The notes under the pieces are model-generated. The model had not been told where the DNA came from and made no database searches. It saw only the letters and a list, made by a program, of their open reading frames with translations. From NCBI RefSeq assembly GCF_000423465.1, contig NZ_KE384021.1, positions 677,459 to 741,458 of the forward strand: a stretch of 64,000 nucleotides of DNA, written 5' to 3'. Positions within the stretch are counted from its first letter, which is position 1. Each line of letters opens with the position of its first letter. The DNA is from Propionicicella superfundia DSM 22317 (GTDB taxonomy: Bacteria > Actinomycetota > Actinomycetes > Propionibacteriales > Propionibacteriaceae). Of this stretch, positions 17,736 through 23,743 are shown in pieces. A program made the position numbers and the translations under genes.

Positions 17736-18164
17736 TCACGGTACTACGCCGCGGAGGCGACCGAAGCACGCCACGAGGTCGCCCTCCCGCACCACGAGGG
17801 CGTCCACGGCGGAGGGGACCGGAACAGGCAGGCCGCGCGCCGCGAGGGTGAGGACCGGGGTCCGGGTGAGCTTCGCGACGACCTCGGCGGTGACCCATGC
17901 CTCCCAGAACTCCTCGGCCGGACCGTGCCAGCGGGCGGCGAGGTGCGGAGGCGGCACGGCGCGTCGCTCCACGTCGACGGCGAACGTGCCGTCGAGGCCG
18001 TGGCGCCAGCATGCCTGCGTGCCGTCGGGCAGGTACGAATGGAGGCCCCGGCACGCCGGCACGGGCAGATGCGCCCCCCGGGCACCGGAGGCCGCCGGTG
18101 CCGTGAACGTCAGCCGGGCGAGGTCCGCGGCGGCAGCCCAGCCGGCCGGGTCAGATCCCGCCAC
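17736..18164 (-). CDS. Small 4'-phosphopantetheinyl-transferase-like protein
   Basis: 142 residues from GTG 18164, overlapping the end of the reductase gene. Two short blocks match the Sfp/AcpS superfamily in the right order and spacing: FAVDVERR (Asp64, Glu66, the magnesium-binding pair) and FWEAWVTAEVVAKL (Glu94, Lys98, for the canonical W-x-x-KE-x-x-x-K). The Lys before Glu94 is Ala here, and the protein is shorter than the usual 200-240 residues. It may prime the adjacent acyl carrier protein with phosphopantetheine, or be a degenerate relative. The neighbourhood (carrier protein, AMP ligase, reductase) is the strongest support. Confidence 0.5.
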   Translation of the reverse strand: MAGSDPAGWAAAADLARLTFTAPAASGARGAHLPVPACRGLHSYLPDGTQACWRHGLDGTFAVDVERRAVPPPHLAARWHGPAEEFWEAWVTAEVVAKLTRTPVLTLAARGLPVPVPSAVDALVVREGDLVACFGRLRGVVP

Positions 18165-18897
18165 CGCCGTCGAGGACGATCACCTGGCCGTTGACGTTCG
18201 TGTCGGCGAAGAGCAGCATCTCGACGACGGGCACGACGTTCGCCGGTTCGACGAGCCGGCCCGACGGGGTGCGGCGGGTGATGGTGTCCAACTGGTTCGG
18301 CCCGAGGACCGAGCTCATCTCGGAGGCGAAGAAGCCCGGGGCGACCGAGTTCACCAGGACCCGGCCGTGCATCTCGCGGGCCAGGGCCCGCGTGGCGGCG
18401 TCGAGCCCGCCCTTGGTGGCCGAGTAGGCGACGAGGCCGGCGTAGCCGCGCTGTGCGCAGATCGACGTGACGTTGACCACGCGGCCTCGCCCGCCGCGGC
18501 TCATGATGTGCCGCAGCACGGCACGGGTGAGCACGAGCGGTGCGGTGAGGTTCGTCGAGATGATCGCGTCGATGCGCTCGGGAGACGTGTGCACGTGCAG
18601 GCTGTCCTGCCCGATCGCGGCGTTGTTCACCAGCGCGTCGATCGGGCCCAGATGCGCGGCGGCGTCCTTGATGAACCGCGTCGCTGCCGCGGCGTCGGTG
18701 GCGTCGACCGACCCGACGAACACCCGGTCGGGGTACGTCTCGGCGAGTTCGGTCATCCCGGGGGTGACCGTGCGGGCGAAGGCGGCGACCTTCGCGCCCT
18801 TGTCGAGCACGCTGCGGACGATCGTGAGGCCGAGGCCGCGCGACCCTCCGGAGACGAGGACGCAGGTGGCGGGGCCGATGGGTTCTGTATCAGACAT
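18151..18897 (-). CDS. 3-oxoacyl-ACP reductase-like short-chain dehydrogenase
   Basis: 248 residues, a complete classical SDR. The cofactor loop SGGSRGLG is near residue 16, NNAAIG follows, and the catalytic Ser is in NVTSICAQRG with Tyr and Lys in YSATK. It resembles FabG, which reduces 3-oxoacyl-carrier-protein to 3-hydroxyacyl-carrier-protein with NADPH. It lies between an AMP ligase plus carrier protein and a PPTase-like gene, with overlaps at both ends. Reducing a carrier-bound 3-oxoacyl group is therefore more likely than acting on a sugar, though a sugar reductase cannot be excluded. Confidence 0.8.
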   Translation of the reverse strand: MSDTEPIGPATCVLVSGGSRGLGLTIVRSVLDKGAKVAAFARTVTPGMTELAETYPDRVFVGSVDATDAAAATRFIKDAAAHLGPIDALVNNAAIGQDSLHVHTSPERIDAIISTNLTAPLVLTRAVLRHIMSRGGRGRVVNVTSICAQRGYAGLVAYSATKGGLDAATRALAREMHGRVLVNSVAPGFFASEMSSVLGPNQLDTITRRTPSGRLVEPANVVPVVEMLLFADTNVNGQVIVLDGGGGI

Positions 18898-20110
18898 CGC
18901 TCTTCAGGCTTTCGGAGATGGGGACGGAATCGAGCATGCGGAACCGCCGCGGCACGGCGTACTCCGCGAGACGGGCCGCGCACCACTGCGCGAGGCCGGC
19001 CTCGGTGACCGACGGGTCGGACAGGACGACATCGGCGGCGACGACGGTCCCGACGAGCGGGGCCCTGCGGCCCTTGACCGCCGCCCAGGCGACACCGGGG
19101 TGCGACAGCAGGACCTCGCGCACCTGTGCGGCGGAGACCTTGGAGCCGCCGACGTTGATCTCGTCCGTCGCCAGCCGACCCGTGATGAGCACACGGTCGT
19201 CAACGATCTGGACCCGATCTCCGGTGTGCAGTTCGGCGTCGATCCCCGCCCCTCTGTGGGGCGAGGCGATGAGCAGTTCGTCCCCGTCGACCCGCAGCCG
19301 CGGGCGACCGGGGGCGTCCCGGTCGAGCCAGGCGGCGGGGAACCCGGCGCGGCCGTCGTGGACGGCGATCGCCGCGCCGGCCTCCGACGAGGCGTAGATC
19401 CACGAGACACGCGCGGCGGGGAATGCCTCGTGGACGAGGTCGAGGACGCCCTGATCGACGGGCTCACCGCCGAGCGTCACCTGCTGGAGGCCGACCTCGC
19501 GCAGCGTCTCGCCGCTGCGCAGCAGCGCCTGCCGCCAGAAGGTGGGGGTGCCGGAGGCGGCGGTGACGCCGTGCCTGCGCGCGAGTTCGGGCCACCGCTC
19601 GAAGTCCTGCGGGCTCACGAACACGATGTCCTGTCCGGGCAGGTTCAACGACAGGGTGACGACCTGCCACCAGGCGTACGCGCCCGGCGTGTACGGGCAC
19701 AGCCAGGTGCGCGGCGGCTGCTGGCCGCCCACGGTGGTGAGGGACGCCAGCGTGTGTCCGACCCGCTTCGGGCGCCCGGTGGTGCCCGACGTCAGCAGCC
19801 ACACGCGATCCGCCTCGGGCGGACGGGGCGTCGGGGACGCGGTGACCTCGATGTCGTCGCCGGCGAGGTGCACGACCGCGAGACCCGCATCGAGCAGGCT
19901 GTCGACGAGACCGGGCTCGGCGCGCGACGCCGCCGCGACGAGCGTCTCGCGCGACCCCGTCGCATGCGTCCACACCACGCGCGCGGCGTCGAGGTCGTCG
20001 GCGACGAACACGGCGGCCGCCCCCGGCAGGTCGACGAGGGCGAGATCCTGCCATGTCGTCGTCGTGTCGCCGCTGACGATCCGGTTGGCGGCTCCGGCGG
20101 GCAGCGTCAT
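18890..20110 (-). CDS. AMP-forming acyl ligase (adenylate-forming enzyme), compact
   Basis: 406 residues, short compared with the usual 500-550. The ATP-binding loop LTSGTTGRPKRV (about 105-116), YASSEAG (the motif usually ending in E), HTGDRVQIVDDRVLITGR with the conserved Asp, NVGGSKVSAAQVREVL and a C-terminal ISESLKSDV with the catalytic Lys are present. It should activate a carboxylic acid as the adenylate and load it on the carrier protein encoded just upstream (4-bp ATGA overlap). The shortened N-terminal domain leaves the substrate open; a short acyl group is a guess. Confidence 0.82.
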   Translation of the reverse strand: MTLPAGAANRIVSGDTTTTWQDLALVDLPGAAAVFVADDLDAARVVWTHATGSRETLVAAASRAEPGLVDSLLDAGLAVVHLAGDDIEVTASPTPRPPEADRVWLLTSGTTGRPKRVGHTLASLTTVGGQQPPRTWLCPYTPGAYAWWQVVTLSLNLPGQDIVFVSPQDFERWPELARRHGVTAASGTPTFWRQALLRSGETLREVGLQQVTLGGEPVDQGVLDLVHEAFPAARVSWIYASSEAGAAIAVHDGRAGFPAAWLDRDAPGRPRLRVDGDELLIASPHRGAGIDAELHTGDRVQIVDDRVLITGRLATDEINVGGSKVSAAQVREVLLSHPGVAWAAVKGRRAPLVGTVVAADVVLSDPSVTEAGLAQWCAARLAEYAVPRRFRMLDSVPISESLKSDV

Positions 20111-20358
20111 GCTGTGAGCAGTTGGTCGATGAAGTCGAGGACGTCGCCGACCGTGCGGATCTCGCGCAGCCCGGGGGCGTCGAAGTTCAGTTCGGCGTCG
20201 ACCTCGTCCTCGACGCGCAGCGCCAGTTCGGAGAAGTCGAGGGAACGGAAACCGATCTCGTCCAGCGGCGTCGTGTCGCCGGCGGGGAGAGTCTTCCCCT
20301 GCTTGGTCAAGACGTCGGCCATCATCCCCCGCACCTCGTCGCGGCTCAGATCGCTCAT
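20107..20358 (-). CDS. Acyl carrier protein
   Basis: 83 residues, the standard size. The phosphopantetheine attachment site is Ser39 in IGFRSLDFSEL (family motif D/G-x-SLD-x-x-EL). It opens the four-gene set transcribed leftwards: carrier protein, AMP ligase, reductase, PPTase-like protein, with overlapping ends at each junction. It is separate from a primary fatty-acid synthase (no ketosynthase or malonyl transferase nearby), so it probably carries one acyl group for a dedicated purpose. It is divergent from pseH, 113 bp away. Confidence 0.88.
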   Translation of the reverse strand: MSDLSRDEVRGMMADVLTKQGKTLPAGDTTPLDEIGFRSLDFSELALRVEDEVDAELNFDAPGLREIRTVGDVLDFIDQLLTA

Positions 20359-20380
20359 GGGTTCCTGCCTCTGGAATTAG

Positions 20381-20406
20381 CTGTGAGTAACTGCTGTGGG
20401 TAGCTG
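20381..20406. repeat. 13-bp tandem repeat in the divergent acpP-like/pseH promoter region
   Basis: CTGTGAGTAACTG followed directly by CTGTGGGTAGCTG (11 of 13 identical). The gap 20359-20471 must hold promoters for both the carrier-protein set and the pseHI genes; a TAGTCT/TAGACT hexamer lies at 20411-20416 on either strand. The repeat could be a regulator site. Confidence 0.35.
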
Positions 20407-20471
20407 TTGTAGTCTAGCGACGATCGTCCGCCCGGCCCGGTAGCGGGGCGGGCGCCAGCACGGGAGGCACG

Positions 20472-20972
20472 ATGCTACGTCCGGCGACGGACTCCGACTC
20501 GGCCGATGTCCTGCGGTGGCGGAACCATCCCGACGTGCGGGCGGTGTCCCTCACGCAGCATGTCATCGGCACCGCCGAACACACCGCCTGGTGGGAACGG
20601 ACCATGGTCGACCCGACACGACGGGTCCTCATCTACGAACGCGCCGGGGCGCCCGCCGGCGTCGTGACGTTCTTCGACATCGACGCCGCCGCGCACACGG
20701 CCTGGTGGGGCTACTACCTGGACAACGAGGGCCTCACCGCGGCGGGCGCCCTGTTCCCGGCGTGGATCCAGATCCAGCGGGACGCCGTGAAGTACGCCCG
20801 CGACGTCCTCGGCCTGCGCGAACTGCACGCGGAGACACTCGGCTCCAACGACTCGGTGCGCCAGGTCAACTCTCGGCAGGGCTTCGAGGAGGTCGAGACG
20901 ACCCGGCGCGAGATCGGCGGCCGGACGGTCGACGTCATCCACACCGTCAAGCGATTCGAGGAGGGCGCATGA
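20472..20972 (+). CDS. pseH: PseH-like N-acetyltransferase (GNAT)
   Basis: 166 residues. In pseudaminic acid synthesis PseH acylates N4 of UDP-4-amino-4,6-dideoxy-beta-L-AltNAc, using acetyl-CoA. The N-terminus LRPATDSDSADVLRWRNHPDVR and the late block HAETLGSNDSVRQVNSRQGFEEV are typical of this GNAT branch. GGGAGG precedes the ATG by 4 nt. Its stop overlaps the pseI start (ATGA). Assignment rests on fold plus tight coupling to pseI. Since an acyl-carrier-protein set starts 113 bp away, the donor might be an acyl-ACP with a longer acyl group instead of acetyl-CoA; this is inference. Confidence 0.78.
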   Translation: MLRPATDSDSADVLRWRNHPDVRAVSLTQHVIGTAEHTAWWERTMVDPTRRVLIYERAGAPAGVVTFFDIDAAAHTAWWGYYLDNEGLTAAGALFPAWIQIQRDAVKYARDVLGLRELHAETLGSNDSVRQVNSRQGFEEVETTRREIGGRTVDVIHTVKRFEEGA

Positions 20973-22024
20973 ACGCCGCCAGCATCGAGATCGGGGGCGT
21001 CCGTGTGGGCGCGGACGCGCCTCCCTTCATCATCGCCGAGATGAGCGGGAACCACGACGGCTCGTTGGACAAGGCGTTGCAGATCGTCGATGCCGCGGCC
21101 GAGGCCGGGGCGCACGCGATCAAGCTGCAGACCTACACGGCCGACACGATCACCATCGACGCCGACACCCCCGACTTCCGCATCTCCAAGGGGCATGCCC
21201 TGTGGGGCCAGCGACGCCTGTACGACCTGTACGACGAGGCGCATACGCCGTGGGAGTGGCACGAGCCGATCTTCGCGCGGGCGCGCGAACTGGGCATTCT
21301 CGCGTTCTCCAGCCCGTTCGACCCGACCGCGGTGGCGTTCCTCGCCGACCTGGACGTCCCGGCGTACAAGATCGCTTCCAGCGAGATCGTGGACCTGCCG
21401 CTGATCCGCACCGCGGCGGCCGTGGGCAGGCCGATCATCATCTCGACGGGGATGGCGTCGATCGCTGAGATCGATGCCGCCGTGACCGCCGCTCGCGGCG
21501 TCGGCAACGACCAGATCATCGTGCTCGGTTGCACGGCCGACTACCCGGCCGACCCGGCGTCGGCGAACCTGCGGTCGCTGCCGGTGCTCGCCGATGCGTT
21601 CGGGACGCTCGTCGGCCTGTCCGATCACACGATGGGCATCGGCGTGGCCGTCGCCTCGGTCGCCTTCGGCGCCTGCGTCATCGAGAAGCACGTCACGGTG
21701 TCGAGGGACGGTGGCGGGGTCGATTCGGCGTTCTCCCTGGAGCCCGACGAACTCGCCGCGCTCGTCGCCGAGACCGATGTCGCCCGGCAGGCGCTCGGCA
21801 GCGCGCGGATCGGTGCCAAGCCGTCCGAGCGAGAAGGGCTGCGTTTCCGCCGCTCGTTGTTCGTCACGCGCGATGTCCGCGCGGGCGAACCCGTGTCCGC
21901 CGACAATGTGCGGTCGATCCGGCCGGCGGGAGGGCTCGCGCCCGATCTGTTCGCCACGGTCTCGGGACGCCTCTTCCGGGTCGATGCTGCGAAGGGGACG
22001 CCACTCACCTGGGACCTGCTCTGA
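20969..22024 (+). CDS. pseI: Pseudaminic acid synthase
   Basis: 351 residues of the NeuB family. It condenses phosphoenolpyruvate with the 6-deoxy-2,4-diacetamido-hexose released by PseG to form pseudaminic acid. The N-terminus PFIIAEMSGNHDGSLDKAL is the PseI/NeuB start, AGAHAIKLQTYTADT follows, and YKIASSEIVDLPLI and IISTGMAS are barrel motifs. HTMGIGVAVASVAFGACVIEKHVTVSRD is near residue 225. The last 60 residues are an SAF antifreeze-like domain (GLRFRRSLFVTRDVRAGEPV). 'MSGNHDGSLDKAL' favours PseI over NeuB or LegI, and the pathway genes nearby agree. Confidence 0.9.
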   Translation: MNAASIEIGGVRVGADAPPFIIAEMSGNHDGSLDKALQIVDAAAEAGAHAIKLQTYTADTITIDADTPDFRISKGHALWGQRRLYDLYDEAHTPWEWHEPIFARARELGILAFSSPFDPTAVAFLADLDVPAYKIASSEIVDLPLIRTAAAVGRPIIISTGMASIAEIDAAVTAARGVGNDQIIVLGCTADYPADPASANLRSLPVLADAFGTLVGLSDHTMGIGVAVASVAFGACVIEKHVTVSRDGGGVDSAFSLEPDELAALVAETDVARQALGSARIGAKPSEREGLRFRRSLFVTRDVRAGEPVSADNVRSIRPAGGLAPDLFATVSGRLFRVDAAKGTPLTWDLL

Positions 22025-22125
22025 CACGGGTTTCGCCCGATCCGACCGCGCCTCGCCGGAGCGCAGGCCGGCGCGCTCGGCCGCCGACCGGGTTCCGTGC
22101 CGTCGGCGTCTGGACGTGGCTGGCG

Positions 22126-23544
22126 GTGGTCGGGACCTGGGGCGTGCTCTTCCCGCGGATGGTGCCGGTGGTGACCCTCGACCGCGGGATCTTCGTGTCC
22201 GTGGCCGAACGCCTCCTGGCGGGAGACGTCCTCTACCGGGACGTGTGGGACAACAAGGATCCGCTCTTCTATTACACGATCGCGTTGGGGCGGGCCGTCT
22301 CGCCGCTGATGGACATCGTGCTGGAGATGGCGTGGGTCGCGCTCACGGGTGTCGGTGTCGCGCTGATCGCGCGGTTCCTGGGGGCACGCCTGCGGATGTG
22401 CGTCGTCGCGGGTTTCGTCATGACGCCGCTGGTGCTCACCGGACCGTTGTACTTCCCGGGAAACTCCCACCTGCCTGCTGTCGCCGTGGCGACGCTTTCC
22501 GTGGCGCTCGCGCTGCAGGAGCGCTACCTGCCGGCGGGTGTCCTCGTGGCAGTCACGTTCTTCCTGAAGCTCGTCGTGACCCCCGCCCTGATCCTGCCGC
22601 TCGTCGTCATCGTGGCGGTTCGCAGACAGTGGCGCGGACTGGCATGGGGCGCACTGGGCGCTCTGCTCGGGGGCGGCGTGATGGTCGCGGTTCTCGTGGT
22701 CCGGCAGGAGTTGGTGCCCTATCTCGGGATGCTGAGCGCCAATGTCGGCTATTCGTCCTCGGTCCTGCTGAACTCCAGCCTGCCGGCTCCGCTCGCGCAC
22801 TTCGCACGGCTCCGCACCCCCGCGTACGGGATCCTGGCGGCGGCGCTGATCCTCACCGTCGTCCTGGGTGCGGTTCGCTGGCGTCGGGCCCGAGCCGGTG
22901 TCACGGGCGTCTTCTCGCTTGTCACCCTGTCGGTGATCGCGGCGGTCGTTGCGGCCACCGCCGTGCTGGCGGTGACCGGCCTGTGGGTCCAGCATCTCTT
23001 GATCTACGGCTTTGCCGCCGCACTGGCCGCCGCCCTCCTCGCGGCGCTCGTCGACGAGCGGTTGGGATCGCGGCCGCTCGCGTCCCTGGCGGTGCTGGTC
23101 GTCGCGGCGGTGCTGCTCGCCGGAGGACCCCTGGCCGCCATCTACCCGACTCTTCCGCCGGACAAGGCGATCAGGATGCTGACCAGTACCCCCCGGGAGG
23201 CGCAGGTGATCCTCCAGACCGGGGAACCGGCGTCGTACGCCCGATTGGGCAGTAACGACGACCGCGGACACGCGGTCGGCCTGGGTGCGTGGCACCTGGC
23301 ATGCCCACGGTTCCACCAGTACCGGTTCGACTCGCAGTCGAGCCTGGATACAGTGACGCGCTGCCTCCCGAAGGCCGACGTGGTTTACGTCTCCACGTCG
23401 TTCGCCCCCAAGACGAGTTCCCTAGGAGGCAGCTCTGTGTGGAACCCATGGGTGGCTCGCACAGAACAGGTACTGCGTGCGGACTTCACCTGCGCGGCGC
23501 TGGACGACGGCGCGAGGATTTGCGTCCGCAAGGAGCGTTCGTGA
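22126..23544 (+). CDS. GT39-like multi-pass membrane glycosyltransferase, start uncertain
   Basis: About 472 residues if begun at GTG 22126. After a first helix comes TLDRGIFVSVAERLLAGDVLYRDVWDNKDPLFYY, with the acidic residue of the first extracellular loop seen in ArnT/PMT-type enzymes that use polyprenyl-linked sugars. About ten further hydrophobic helices follow, then an extracytoplasmic tail with two Cys pairs. The open frame runs back to before 22021 but has no ATG, GTG or TTG there. The usable starts are GTG 22126, GTG 22144 or ATG 22159, none with a clear ribosome-binding site; a CTG at 22021 overlapping the pseI stop is possible. Acceptor and donor are unknown. Confidence 0.6.
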   Translation: MVGTWGVLFPRMVPVVTLDRGIFVSVAERLLAGDVLYRDVWDNKDPLFYYTIALGRAVSPLMDIVLEMAWVALTGVGVALIARFLGARLRMCVVAGFVMTPLVLTGPLYFPGNSHLPAVAVATLSVALALQERYLPAGVLVAVTFFLKLVVTPALILPLVVIVAVRRQWRGLAWGALGALLGGGVMVAVLVVRQELVPYLGMLSANVGYSSSVLLNSSLPAPLAHFARLRTPAYGILAAALILTVVLGAVRWRRARAGVTGVFSLVTLSVIAAVVAATAVLAVTGLWVQHLLIYGFAAALAAALLAALVDERLGSRPLASLAVLVVAAVLLAGGPLAAIYPTLPPDKAIRMLTSTPREAQVILQTGEPASYARLGSNDDRGHAVGLGAWHLACPRFHQYRFDSQSSLDTVTRCLPKADVVYVSTSFAPKTSSLGGSSVWNPWVARTEQVLRADFTCAALDDGARICVRKERS

Positions 23545-23743
23545 TGGCGGCCCGATCGCTCCGGGCGGGGAGAGGCACGCGCGCGACCCGCTCGTCACCG
23601 CTGACACGGGCCGTGGGCTGATGCACCAGGCTTCCTGCCGGAATCCATGTCGGTTTGGCCCGCGCCCGCCCGGTTGTGTCTGACGGTGGGGGGAAATACC
23701 GCTACTGTCACTTCGACAGCACTCAGATCCGTGGAGGATGAAC

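Noticed and set aside
18151-18897. SDR as a dTDP- or UDP-sugar reductase
   Set aside because: The operon partners (carrier protein and AMP ligase) and FabG-like motifs favour an acyl substrate, though I keep the sugar option as an alternative in the entry.
20969-22024. NeuB or LegI instead of PseI
   Set aside because: The N-terminal EMSGNHDGSLDKAL and the presence of PseB (inverting dehydratase), PseC and PseG types fit pseudaminic rather than neuraminic or legionaminic acid.
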